The position numbers and the translations under genes were made by a program. This document shows positions 43,625-54,276 of a stretch of 64,000 nucleotides of DNA, in pieces (the first letter of the stretch is position 1; each line of letters opens with the position of its first letter). Source of the DNA: Hydractinia symbiolongicarpus (Eukaryota; Cnidaria; Hydrozoa; Anthoathecata; Hydractiniidae); the NCBI RefSeq assembly GCF_029227915.1, contig NC_079880.1, forward strand, positions 16,946,001 through 17,010,000, in the 5' to 3' direction. A model generated the notes under the pieces. The model was given only the letters and a program-made list of their open reading frames with translations, did no database searches and was not told where the DNA came from.

Positions 43625-44330
43625 AAGTGTGACAAAGTTGTATTTCGAAGGGGATGCAAGGCTTACTTAAAAAAGCAAGGTAATAATAAAAATGAAGACA
43701 ATAGCAAGCCATGTTATTATGAAAACACCATTGATAAGAGTGGAGCTGATGGTAATTGCACTGGAAAATTTATGTCTTGCTTAACGAATGAAATAACGAA
43801 TGAACTAGATAAAAGCAGAACTAACGAAGCTATTCTAAAAGACGATAATATGGTGGAGGATGTGGTTGATATTTTTAAGGGAAAAGTAGATGATGGAGAA
43901 AATGATTCAAGCATTAGTGCATTTAATGATGCAGGAGATGACGGAGAAATTGACAGAAAAAATGACTTAGAAATTGAGGCATGCAGTCATGTAGAAAATG
44001 TAGTGCGTAATGCGACCTTCAATAAAAACAAAAACAGAAATGATAAAAAAGGACGAAAAAAGATTTTAAAAGGGTTTGGTACTAGTTACAGCAAACACAT
44101 AACTAAGGACACTGTTAGTTCTAAAAAACTGTCCACAAACTCAGACAGTTTGTCAAATTTGTATAGTAAAGCTGAAGGACATGACTCTACATTAAGTAGT
44201 GACACCGAAGAAAAATTCGACTTTTTTGAAGAAGATGATAAGAATGAAGCAACACCTACAGTAAAACCTGTGTCAAATGATACTGCTATAGAAGTTCTAA
44301 CCAGTGATCAAAATAATCCTGTCCATTCAG
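43625..44330 (+). CDS. Doublecortin gene exon: charged C-terminal tail
   Basis: After catctgttttag the frame reads KCDKVVFRRGCKAYLKKQGN and stays open. The tail is rich in Asp, Glu, Lys, Asn and Ser (for example KNRNDKKGRKKILKGFG, STLSSDTEEKFDFFEEDD), with no globular domain seen. A basic patch near residue 140 of the exon is followed by an acidic stretch, as in tails of microtubule-associated proteins. A donor CAG/gtaaat lies at 44,331 (phase 1). If it is not used, the frame runs on to a TAG at 44,546-44,548, adding about 72 residues that end AEFLCERK. Confidence 0.8.
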
Positions 44331-44548
44331 GTAAATACAAGCACAGAGATAAGCAACCATCATTGATTGAAGACGAACCAACGGAACGAGAGACGACTGT
44401 AGATCCTATATCACCATCCTTTACTGCCACCCACATGAAAGAGATTTACAAGACACAAAAAGAATTACGAAACACAAGTAAGGAATTATTATTATCATCA
44501 TCTGATGAATTATCTGTTTGTGCAGAATTTCTCTGCGAAAGAAAATAG
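44331..44548 (+). CDS. Alternative 3' extension of the doublecortin tail exon (read-through isoform)
   Basis: If the gtaaat donor at 44,331 is skipped, the open frame continues through KYKHRDKQPSLIEDEPTERE and stops at 44,546-44,548. An AATAAA lies 124 bases further on. This would be a terminal exon. The stretch keeps the same charged composition as the exon before it, which supports coding use. Confidence 0.55.
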
Positions 44549-44671
44549 ATGTATTTTTTTTAACACTTCCAGATTTTATTCGCACAGCTAATCTTTTTTT
44601 TTCAACTATCAGTTGTAAAGAAAGCAGCATGTTAAGCGTTTTTTTAATTTTGCAATTCCATAAGTTAATGC

Positions 44672-44677
44672 AATAAA
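44672..44677 (+). terminator. AATAAA polyadenylation signal after the read-through stop
   Basis: Canonical hexamer downstream of the 44,546 stop. AATAAA is frequent by chance in AT-rich DNA, so its support comes only from position. Confidence 0.35.
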
Positions 44678-44923
44678 AACTATATTGTTCTTTTCCAATA
44701 TTTTCATAGTGTGAAACATAGCGGTGACATCAAAAGTTACATTTTGCCTTAATTAGTCCGATAAACAGTATGCTAAAAATAGAAAGTCACTGTATTTCTT
44801 AAATATTCTTTTTTATGATAATAAGGCAGTCACTTGTTGTGTCTTTAATGTCAGGATTATTTTGATTTAAATTAATCGATGCTTCAATGATATCTAGTTA
44901 ATTCCAGTTAATGTGTTGTTTAG

Positions 44924-44992
44924 AATCTCCAAATGTTTTCGATGCTAGTGGTACACAAGGTGAAATTGCGGAGCCTGTCACAGATAACCAAG
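44924..44992 (+). CDS. Doublecortin gene symmetric exon (phase 1-1)
   Basis: The acceptor atgtgttgtttag joins the phase-1 end at 44,330 to give a Glu codon, then SPNVFDASGTQGEIAEPVTD NQ and a donor gtaaag at 44,993, again phase 1. It is 69 bases, a multiple of three, so it can be skipped or added without changing frame. Sequence is polar and disordered. The next exon is not certain. Confidence 0.68.
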
Positions 44993-45578
44993 GTAAAGCT
45001 AAAATTCCTAAAATTTATTCTCGGTAAACATGTTTGCTGCCATCTTTCATTCTCGTTCCCAGAGCTCTTTAAGATAAACCTTAAAAGTAGTTACGGACCT
45101 GTCTGACCACCCGATAGCTTCTCATTGGTTTATTTCTTGAAATTTTTTTTCCCACGAAAAATTGTATTTAGCGTTTTAACATAATCAAACATGGCGGTGG
45201 AGACTAAAATATTAAAGTTTTTCTTTTAAAAGTCTTTGATTTATGCTGTGACTGAATTTTAAGCAGATAATAAGAAAGAACATAATTTGGCTCTCCCTTT
45301 TTTTAAAAAAATTACTTGTTAATATTTTGACCATTTTTCACACAGCTTGCTATTTATAATTGATGACCAGATGACCAGTTTTTTTTATAGTGTTGGGCGA
45401 AAATTCCACTCTCTTTTGGTAGAATAACTACTGCAAAGTGTACAAAAACGCTATTTCATCAAACTTTTGCGAGTTTCGTGTATTTTGAGTGTATTGTGAG
45501 TTGCGAATGTTTATTAGCTAGTTGCAAAAAATTCTTTGTGCAGAATAATTCACATTTATTTATCATTAAGTTTATCTC
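44993..45578. other. Intron or downstream DNA, no gene seen
   Basis: AT-rich. CTCGTTCCCAGAGCTC at ~45,053 resembles a segment at ~47,580 (CTCGTTCCCAGCGCC) and is likely a shared repeat. Confidence 0.4.
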
Positions 45579-47500
45579 CTAGATTTTTAAGTTTCTAAAT
45601 ATAAGAAACAAACATTTTGTCATGAAAAACTTTAGTGGAAAACCTTTTGGCACGATTTTTACTTCCCTGAAACTGACCATGTTGCTAACTGCAGCTGAGC
45701 TTTTGGTATTAGAGGGTGGCAAACATTTCGTTTTGGGTGTTAATATTAGATCCCTCACTGACATTTGTGAAAGAACTCGATACTGTGACTGACTTTGCCA
45801 TTTCGGTGTTATTATCAAAATTCGAGATTGTCTTCATTTGACTTTTGCTAGAATTCTGCTGACATCAACTACAAACCATATTGTCCTAACGAAGTTCCTG
45901 ATATTAAGAATAAGACAATATTGATATTAAGATCGTTTCGAAATCATTTTGGTTGTTTCATTAGTTTTGGTACATAGGTTATTAACTAACATTCGAACCA
46001 TGCATTGAATATTTTACGGTTTTGATCAATAAATTTCCCAGGATTTTCAGTTAAGGCAATAAGACCAACTGGTGACTAGTCATTGTTACGACCGTCTTCA
46101 AAAAGTACTCCCTGGCCGCCTTTAAGTCTTCACTGGACAAGATAATTGTTGCTACTTGACAGATGGGCTTATTTAATTTTGTAGTAAAAAAAATTACTTT
46201 TACAGTTACTGATAAATCTTTAAACAAGTCCAAGTAATCAGATAACTTGACTGAATCTGTGTTTCATCAGATCGATAACGTAATTTGGTAATTTGTACCT
46301 GGATATTAAGTTGCCAAATATTTTTCTTAAACCTCTGAAAGCCAGTACAGTACATCTGGTGACTCTTCATGGTGAGCAATTTCTTTTACTGTTCGGATAA
46401 ATTTTCTTTCAAATTGAGTGTTTTAACGTTGTATGCAGGAAATTTTGATACGTCTGACTTCATCCACTCGAATCCTTCTATCCATGCAGATCCTGGACTG
46501 ACATCTAAGATAGCGGCACCTCGTCTAGCCAACATCGGCTATCATATCTTTACTTTTCACATACATCCAATCATCATGTTTGTTAAATCTGTTAAAATCA
46601 ATTACTCGATTTCTCACCCATGTTTTGAGAGGTTTTTTCTCGTTTGTTATGCAAAATAAAGCAATTTGACTATCGGTTATTTTGACTGATCCAATATGGC
46701 ATTTTTCACAACAAAGCCTGTGTGGGCAATTTAGTTGGCTGCAATTCTCTCAGCTGTGTTGTTCCTTCTGTAATTATTTTAGAGCGAGCAGAACATGCGA
46801 TTTACTGACTAGCATCTGCATTATCGATTGTATTCACATCTAAACTTACAGCATCAGACAGTACTATTGCCAAATGTAACGTTGCAGACACCACTCTTGC
46901 TATAATAACTTCACGGTGTTGTACATTTTCTGTACATCTGTATGAAAAGTGATTGAATGACTAAACCAACGTATGACAATTTTCTAGCATTTTTTTCATG
47001 TCATTGGTGCCTTTAGCAAGTTTGTCATTTAAACTTATTCCACCGTCAGTGGGTTGCGACGCAAGTCGACATGGTGTTGTAAACGACTTTCCCCGCACAG
47101 CCTGCCAGGAAATGTAGTTTTATAGTTGATGGTGTTGTGATGACTGTTGTTGTGTCAGTGTAAAGTTGTGCACAAAGTCTATAAGTCCAAGTGATTATAT
47201 TTTCTTTTCTGAATTGATAACATCTTCCTTGTCTTTAACAGATTTGTTAAGTTTTCTGAGTTGATTGTAGTAAACTTTCAATTCCTTTTTTCTTGTTTGG
47301 AGCAAGTTTCACTGCAGGGTTATAAATGAATGGTAATCTGGCAATTGTTTTAAGCTTAGAATTTCAATTTTCTCACCATTTTTACATTTCTGAAATGATG
47401 TACAATCAATACATCTATATTTGATTTCTGAACCGACTGCTACCAGATCGAATATTTTCTTTTTCCGGATGACTTAGCTGTCGGGAATTTCATCATTTTC
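45579..47500 (-). pseudogene. BEL/Pao-like retroelement polyprotein remnant
   Basis: The minus strand gives ordered pieces of a BEL/Pao-type Pol. Near 47,480-47,390 is a DEIPDS... KKKIFDLVAVGSEIKYRC segment. Near 47,100-46,990 is SFTTPCRLASQPTDGGISLN and KGTNDMKKMLENC. FHTDVQKMYNTVK (~46,940) is an RT motif-A strand. At ~46,650-46,470 are KPLKTWVRNRVIDFNRF, KSKDMIADVG and AAILDVSPGSAWIEGFEWM, the typical RNase-H-to-integrase linker of this group. FFTTKLNKPICQVATI and a 240-base open piece lie below. Stops and shifts occur throughout. It lies in the presumed last intron or downstream region of the doublecortin gene, opposite strand. Confidence 0.78.
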
Positions 47501-48773
47501 TACTGACAGCTGGTGTAAAAATTGATGACTTTCTTAAGTTTCTTTTAAAGCATTTTTTGGAATCACCAAATGCTCAAACCTCGTTCCCAGCGCCTGTTGT
47601 CTCTTTTCTGTAACCAGGGCAGCGAGACGAACAAGGCTCTGAAGGAGGCCTCATCACGTGACCCTCAAATGCACAGGTTTACTGGGTGTAATATTTAATG
47701 ATATTTGTCTCAACGAACCAAAGTTTTATATATAACCTTGCAGAGCTAAGCGAGCTTGGGCGTTTTACCTCACATATACGTGCAGCGAGTTTGTTTTGAT
47801 TCCTCTCATATACGCAACAGACAAAATGCTCGCATGTATACATATAAATGTATAAATATACAATCATGTTATTTAGGCTGCTGTTTACTAGAAGAAATGT
47901 AAATAATTTTGTTATGTGTATTTTACTGAATTGGTTGGCTAGCAAGCACTGAGTTGCAAAACTTGTAGCCAGGAAGAACTTGTATATTGGTAAGTGATTT
48001 GCCCACCTGACCATAGCACTTCGTTGGTTCTCTAAGGTGCAAATGTGGCTACATAATTTTCAAATGGTTATGTCATTCTAGGTGCCTGACTGAAGAATTC
48101 TCATTTACTGTACATTAGGAACGAAAATTTTCAGATGGAAAAACTTTCGGATTTTTTTTTTCCGATAATTTATCCGTCCGAAATTTGTGTCTGCCGAAAG
48201 TTTGTTTGTCCGAAAATTTTGTTTTTTCTAATTTTTTTAAAAAAGGACCAGGGCATAAAAATTATATATAGGGTAATCAGAAGATCACATTTGGCTAAGG
48301 CTCTATCTATAAAGTTGGATCCGGAAGACCCTTTTTAGATCTAGATTGAATATATTGACACTATAAATTCATCTTTACTTTTTAAATTTGGTTAAAATTT
48401 GTTTAAAAGTTTTTTCGCCGAAACATTTTCTCCCCAAAATGTTAGTTCTTAATGTATCTTCATATCTATGTCTGCATTACTGCTTTTATATGATGACCAA
48501 GATTTTGCTGTATGAATACCAAAGTTGCTTTTGTATTATTATTTTGCACAAAATTTATTTAAACAATGGTTAACTGAAACTGAATTCGTATATTTTGAAC
48601 TCGCTGCTTGCAGTTATATTTAGCAACTGTTATATAGTTCAAAAGGCTTGAAGAAACCTTAGATGAAAGAAATTCTTCGAAAAAGTATTTACCTTAAGTC
48701 TTTTATGTTTTTACATTTTGTTGCCTTAACATTTTCAAAAACTGATAAATTCTGCTTTTTCTTTTTTCTCTAG
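47501..48773. other. Repeat-rich spacer
   Basis: CTCGTTCCCAGCGCCTGTTG at ~47,580 and its inverse-like partner CAGGGCAGCGAGACGAACA may be a small fold-back repeat. At ~48,130-48,430 there is an iterated TTTCGGA/TCCGAAA pattern (AACTTTCGGATTTTT, CCGTCCGAAATTTG, GTCCGAAAATTTT), typical of a short inverted-repeat element. The plus ORF at 48,135 is part of this repeat and is not called as a gene. Confidence 0.45.
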
Positions 48774-48838
48774 AAGCTCACATTTTATTGCACACACAGG
48801 ATATAAAAACAAGGGTTTTTTGTTTAAAACATAAATAA
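48774..48838 (+). CDS. Possible terminal exon of the doublecortin gene
   Basis: A strong pyrimidine tract (TGCTTTTTCTTTTTTCTCTAG) ends at 48,773. Joined to the phase-1 end at 44,992 it gives a Glu codon, then AHILLHTQDIKTRVF and a stop at 48,836-48,838. Only phase and acceptor strength support it, and the peptide has no family match. It may well be chance. Confidence 0.25.
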
Positions 48839-50675
48839 TCCAAATGTTTTGTCAAAAGCATTATGCAGGTTTGAAATGACATGTGATCTATTTTGTTGAA
48901 TCAATTAATTGAATCATGCCTTAATAGTTTAGAAAGAATTGGTCAATGACTCTACCAACATCAAAGTATTATGTGCTATCTTAAAAAAAAATGTTTGGGA
49001 ATAATCTTTTGAGGAATTATTTCGAAGATTTTGGACAAAAAGTTCCACAAAATCACACTTTTTAGAGCTCATCAAAACTCTGCTGCTGTTCAAAAAACTC
49101 TTTTTAATTCATACATAGTTAAATGTTTGTTATCATTCTGCTTATAAAATATTCAAAATGCCAAACCAAAGATTAATTCAGTATTCTCATAAGAGCATCC
49201 CTAATCACAAAAATATATCATTAAAAAGATGTTTCTTGCAAATAAATGTTTTGTTTACTGGCATAATTTTAGGTTGAATCTTATCAGACCTAATTCTAAG
49301 GTTAGAATTGCTTTTTATATTTTCTGAACCTGTGTCTTAGTCAAAATTGATATGCTGTCAAAAACGGCTTATCACAGTCTCTGAAAAGGGCTACATTCTG
49401 GAACTCAGAAAGTATGATGATAATAGAACTTTTTGGGGCGCAATTTTATCAAACCAGTGTAAAACCATATCATACTAAATCTTAAGACAATATTTTATTT
49501 TTTACTGAAGTTATGGAACTTTCAACTCAAAGGACACTATATATATTACACTACCCGGTTTAGACTTATTTGTTATTTTTTTTTGTGTTTACTCCTTTGT
49601 ATTAGTATTAAAAGTCTTAGATAATATATCACAGTGGCGAGCTGTTCAATATGTACCACTATCTTCAGTGGATCCTGGATTTAACATGCCAGATTGACCG
49701 CTCAATCAAAGTGTGACTTAAAATATGATTGTGTTGGATTTTTCTTAAATTTCTTCATAGCGTGTTAAAAAGGCCAAGCAAGAATCAGTTTAACAAAATC
49801 TTCTTCCCTTTTCTCTTCCTTATAATGCCTGTGTAATTTTTTTATGCCTCATATAAATTATCTTTTATCGGATTGGTCTAAAAGAACTCCATAACAAGTC
49901 AATAACTTTATACCGAAGTTATTACACTTTGAATTTTCTTGAATTAGCCGGATAAATGTGCATTTAATGATAAATTGCCTCTGACAGGTAACCTACTGGC
50001 TTTTTATATTTATGGTAACCAAAACATATAAAGTAGTAAAACATGCCCACTAACCACAACCTGATATAAATAAGTTAAAACGTAATGATATATATATATA
50101 TTTTGTAAAAAAACGTTTTCTACATTTTGTGCAAAATTATTTTGTTTATGAAGGACATGGGTGCCACTAGGTCTGTCAGCTAGTAATTTTATGTAATGTC
50201 AGCCTCTGCCTAAAGTTGCAAATTAAACCTCGCCACTTGGAAACAAGTTGATTTTCTTTCTATTTGTTCTTATCTTGATAGTTTGCTAGGTATAGTGTGC
50301 TATCTAGCTACTTTTCTGTTTATTGAACTATGCCAGATATTGAAATATTTTCATATAAGCAGTATTACTTTATGATGTTTTTTCTTTTGCTTTTGTAATG
50401 CTTTTTATTATATTTTTCACTTTTAAAAAACATGCTACAGCTCCCCGCCCCCAATGTTTTTTGTGACGCAATAATTATGTGATACCTAAAGCTTCTCAAA
50501 CATGGATTGAAATGAATGGATTTTCTTTGCTAATTTTTCACATTGACAAAGTTTGAGTTGTAAATTTGATTACTTTATAGCTATTTCATCGTTTCATGTG
50601 TCTATGTTGACTTAAAAATCTTTTGAAGGTTCATTTATTATGCGAAAAATTTCATTGATGACAAAACCAGCAGTT
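48839..50675. other. AT-rich DNA without recognised genes
   Basis: No ORF with a domain. A ~110-base stretch at ~49,870-49,980 (GATTGGTCTAAAAGAACTCC ATAA) resembles 32,575-32,690, so a dispersed repeat is present. An AT-dinucleotide run lies at ~50,088-50,102. Confidence 0.45.
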
Positions 50676-51278
50676 TCAATTTTTGTTTCGTAATTTCAAA
50701 GTGATGTTTTTCGTTTGAAACTTCCTATTGGTAAAATCTGCTGTCTCTTTTGTTCTAATTGATTTTCTCAGATCTTTGGCATACTTGATATAAGTTTTGA
50801 TGTTAGCAAGAGACATTTCAACGTTTTTGGCGAATTCTGTTTCGAATTTAGTTTCTCCTATATTCAATTTGATTTTGTTAGAAAGCGAACGCAAATTTGA
50901 CCTTTTAATCTCGATTTTTTCAACACAAACATTAATGTCCAAAGTAACGGCTGCAATTGTATCAATTTCATTCTCATCAACAAAAAAACTTATGTCAGCA
51001 AGTAAAGCATTAATTTCAACAATTTTATCATTTGCCATATCTGACAGCATTAATGTTTTGGAGTAAATTTGAAAGTTCGTTTATTGATTCGTCACACGTT
51101 GATGCGATTTCCTTTTTGTTTTTTTCGCCCGTATTGTGCAAAAGTTTATAATCAATGCTGGATTGGACTCTTTTACTCATAAATTTCTGAAGAAAGATTC
51201 GAAGTTTTAAAGATTTGGTTATTAGTTGTTTGGATGTTAAGTTTTCGTAGGATGGCAAAAAACCCGACAGAAATGAAG
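50676..51278 (-). pseudogene. Unidentified helical coding segment, one frameshift
   Basis: Two minus-strand frames overlap. The upper reads (QPSFLSGF)LPSYENLTSKQLIT... NELSNLLQNINAV. The lower resumes SDMANDKIVEINALLADIS and continues through KIKLNIGETKFETEFAKNVE to residue ~124. The overlap shows one shift near 51,045. The protein is Lys/Glu/Asn-rich and predicted helical with heptad-like leucines. Upstream of the open stretch there is TAATTATTTTAG (ending ~51,279), which could be a splice acceptor, so an exon is possible. It may equally be the Gag-like N-terminal part of a BEL or other retroelement. I cannot name it. Confidence 0.5.
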
Positions 51279-51454
51279 GTTGAAGCTAAAATAATTACAC
51301 AGAAAATATGAAAATACATAACAAATGTATACCAACTTTACAGGTCTTGAATGGATTGAACATTGTTGAGTTATTTTAATCTTATTGAAGATATTATTTC
51401 GGTTTGTCTGTTCAGTATTCATATTACTCTGGAAACCTTATTATTTCTTGAACA

Positions 51455-52030
51455 TGATAGTTTAGTAGGCGACGTTTCAGGAGATACTTTTCCCATCATC
51501 GGGCATAGTATAATGTTGTTGAGGATCGGAATTCCTAAAAATTACGAATCAGGAACAAGCTGATAATTACAGTCAATTACTGTAATTACCGGTTATTGTT
51601 AGATCTTTAATTGCCTCTTCCACTTTCGCAACTATTTCTTTCTTTGGGATTGAAGCTGGTGTCATACAGAAATTTATTCCGTTAGATAGAAGGTTTCTCT
51701 CTTCTGTCGTAAGTTGTCTGTCGGAAAGATTTACAACCTATTTGCTCTTGTCTACCTGCGTGGGGATCATCATTGCATCTGTCATTGATTTTGTTGAACT
51801 TTTTAAGGTGTCTATCTCTAACCAATCTCATTTTTTTTTCATACACGGTATCGTAAATATTCTTGATTTAGTGGTGTTGTCAAGATCAGGTATTTGGTGA
51901 TGTAGGGCGTTACGTGTTACATGATTTAGGTGGATTCTTTGTTGCAACAACTGGCGATTGCACGCTGTAAAGTTTTCTTACTTCTTTTAGTCTTTACTCT
52001 TTAGGTAAGTCGAAGATCTTTAGGTTTTAT
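51455..52030 (-). mobile_element. Penelope-like element, internally deleted copy
   Basis: TTTAGTAGGCGACGTTTCAG to ~51,590 matches the 3' end at 1-150. From ~51,597 the sequence jumps to the start of the ORF (TAGATCTTTAATTGCCTCTT CC, equal to ~1935 onward). It then extends beyond the 5' limit of the first copy: on the minus strand it reads DRQLTTEERNLLSNGI and, further upstream, MRLVRDRHLKKFNKI in another frame. RT and GIY-YIG are therefore deleted and only the two ends remain. Confidence 0.82.
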
Positions 52031-52477
52031 TTCGCTTGAGACACGAACATAAGACACAAGTTACTTACGCAATACATCATAAAAGAACAACGAAACATGC
52101 ACGTAACATACATATTGAACACAAAACGAATATATAATAACAAATAAAACACAATGTCAACAAAAAATCTAGTGGTAACTGTACAAAAGCATACCCGAAA
52201 AGATTCTTCCAGTTCTGAATCATCGCTTCTGTCCCTTTGCTCCCTGGCTCTGGTCTGCAAGAAAAGTAACTTAGCAGTTGGTTATGTAACCGAGACACAA
52301 ATAGATCTATTTAACCCCATTAACTTGGTCATTTTTTTTAATTGAGTTCTGGTGGTTTCGTGACGCCCAGTCTGCTATTACATTCAATTTGCTGGGTAGG
52401 TATTATGCTGTAATCATGATCTGTTTGCCCAACAGATACGTCTGGATTTCCTTTGATACCTGTAAAAGCTCCTTACT
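52031..52477. other. Spacer, no supported gene
   Basis: Two overlapping minus-strand frames (hydrophobic C-terminal halves) and one plus frame exist, none with a recognisable domain. It could be further Penelope 5' sequence. Confidence 0.35.
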
Positions 52478-52481
52478 TTAA

Positions 52482-53255
52482 CCCTATTCGGTCCGGGGCG
52501 GGGCGGGGCGGGGCGGGGCGGGGCGGCGTGACCCCCCCCCCCCCTTGACGGTTTTTTTGATAACTCCTTAATACTATGTTGCATAGCTACGATACTTACT
52601 GAGTTTCAATAATTATCTATTAGACACCTGCATGCCAAATTTTTAGGTCCCATACCTTTCAGAGGCTTTGATATTGGCTATTACCCGAAACTACCCCTAA
52701 AAATCTCTATGAAACCCTTATAATGGGGAAATATAATAAGTCTTGTTAGGATTATCCTTAGAACTTGAAACTTATAACACAACTTTGTTTCATCAAGAAG
52801 AATCCTTCCGCATCTTTTGGACACGTAATTAGTCTGATTTCCCGATATTTTCGGATTTTACCCGAAAATCAGAAAAAAATGGATTTTCGGGCTTTTTTTG
52901 GCAATTTTTCATGACATCCAAAAAACCGGAAAATATGTTAAAAACATTTATTTAGCTGTCAGAAACTTCAAACAGAATTTAAAAAGTTGCTCTAGAACTA
53001 AAGTAATTGAATTTTAAACAGACAGTGGCATTTTAAAGAAATTTCAAGCTTTTGATGGCGTCGCAGAAAATGTGCTGACGCAAGCAAAAAATTACTGCTG
53101 CCATTTTGTTCCTTTTGTGACGTACTATAAGTGTGCTAAGTTTGATTCAATTTGGACAAGCCTGTGGAAAGTTATTGAGGGAGGGGGGCGGATTCCGCCA
53201 ACCCCCCCCCCCCTCCCGGTCATGATATGTTCGAAAAACCCTGGACCGAATAGGG
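52482..53255. mobile_element. TTAA-flanked MITE with G-rich and C-rich arrays
   Basis: TTAA (52,478-52,481) precedes CCCTATTCGGTCC, and the inverse GGACCGAATAGGG is followed by TTAA (53,256-53,259). The duplication and short repeat fit piggyBac-like or other TTAA-targeting transposons. The 774-bp body codes for nothing recognisable. Next to the left end is (GGGGC)n at ~52,495-52,526 followed by a run of 14 C. Near the right end is GAGGGAGGGGGGCGG followed by a run of C (~53,203-53,214). Confidence 0.85.
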
Positions 53256-53279
53256 TTAAGTACTCCCTTTAATCTTCTA

Positions 53280-53870
53280 ATCTTTAATAAATAACTTAGT
53301 GCTGTCATGTTGTCCTTCCAGGTTCATTAAGTTTATTTGCTCTTGATCATGTGAGCATTCAGAGATAACTTCACCTGATAAGGTTGTGTATCCTCTTACT
53401 ATTGATAAAATGTTTTGATCCTGGGTAAGATGTTTCCAATTGTGTAAAAAATATTTTATTCTGCAAGCCAGGGGTACTTTTAGTATCTACCTGGAAAACA
53501 ACATCCTTACTATTGGATAAACATTGGTTATGTTTACTGGAATTAGACCTGGAATGTTTAGAACTGGCGCATGAATAAAATTTACCTGATGATGCGCCAA
53601 AGGGTTGTGTTAACATCGCACCAAATAGGCTGATCGCCCTCTACCTTTGATGACAGATGGAGGGCCTCCTCGACAGGGTTTTTTGCTTGAAGATCCAGGT
53701 GATTTAGATTGAGAAATCAACTCTTTATATTTTTTCCTTTTCATCGTGTTTGTCCAATCATCCTTAAATCTCTTCCCAAGTAGTTCATCACAATTGTTGG
53801 CAAACATTGTACCTTTATCTTTCAATACTTCCAAACCAAAGTTGTGAAAGCGTTCGATCTCCGCTGATAC
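53280..53870 (-). pseudogene. DIRS-like (tyrosine-recombinase) retroelement fragment
   Basis: The minus strand reads MFANNCDELLGKRFKDDWTN TMKRKKYKELISQ and KKPCRGGPPSVIKGRGRS. After a shift near 53,610 comes FGASSGKFYSCASSKHSRSN. After another near 53,460 come KYFLHNWKHLTQDQNILSIV, RGYTTLSGEVISE and DQEQINLMNLEG. The basic RGGPP...GRGRG linker followed by the FLxNWxxLTxDxxILxIVxGY entry into the RT is typical of DIRS-type elements of cnidarians and other invertebrates. RT catalytic and recombinase parts are absent. Confidence 0.7.
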
Positions 53871-54276
53871 GAGAGAGAATTATATAATTGACCAATAAGT
53901 GTAATGGCTTTATTTAGTATACTCCTTAAAATCATCGAGTGTTATCTCTACTCTTCGCCCTTTCGAGTTAATTGCACTCTCGAGATTAAGCCATATTTTT
54001 CAACCAAAATATGAACCCCCTGATTCGCGTTTTTTTAACTTGGTAAATTTTAGCGTAACGCCATGTAATAGAAAAGTCACCCGTACTTTGTGCGTTGTGG
54101 ACTCACATGGTCACTCACACAAGCGTATTATTATATAGATATTGACGTTAAAGTAGTATTATTGACGTCGCGCCGTAACGTTAGAAATTTAACATATTAG
54201 ACATGCATTTTTCGGCAAAGGAAAATAATGAAGACATCCACTTTGCCTGTCACAGAGTCACAGAGACACGAGACTA
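53871..54276 (+). repeat. Repeat segment ending in the shared junction
   Basis: CCCTGATTCGCGTTTTTTT ... GCGTAACGCCATGT ... GGACTCACATGGTCACTCAC (54,018-54,122) recurs at 60,400-60,482. It is followed by ATTGACGTCGCGCCGTAACG and ATCCACTTTGCCTGTCACAG, as in the 3' part of the family-beta repeat at 14.9 kb, and ends in GCGTATTATTATATAGACTAG. Confidence 0.75.

Noticed and set aside
48135-48338. Plus-strand 67-residue ORF
   Set aside because: Built from iterated TTTCGGA/TCCGAAA repeat units.
52077-52298. Minus-strand ORF with hydrophobic C-terminus
   Set aside because: Looks like a membrane protein but is low complexity with no start context or family; possibly Penelope 5' sequence.
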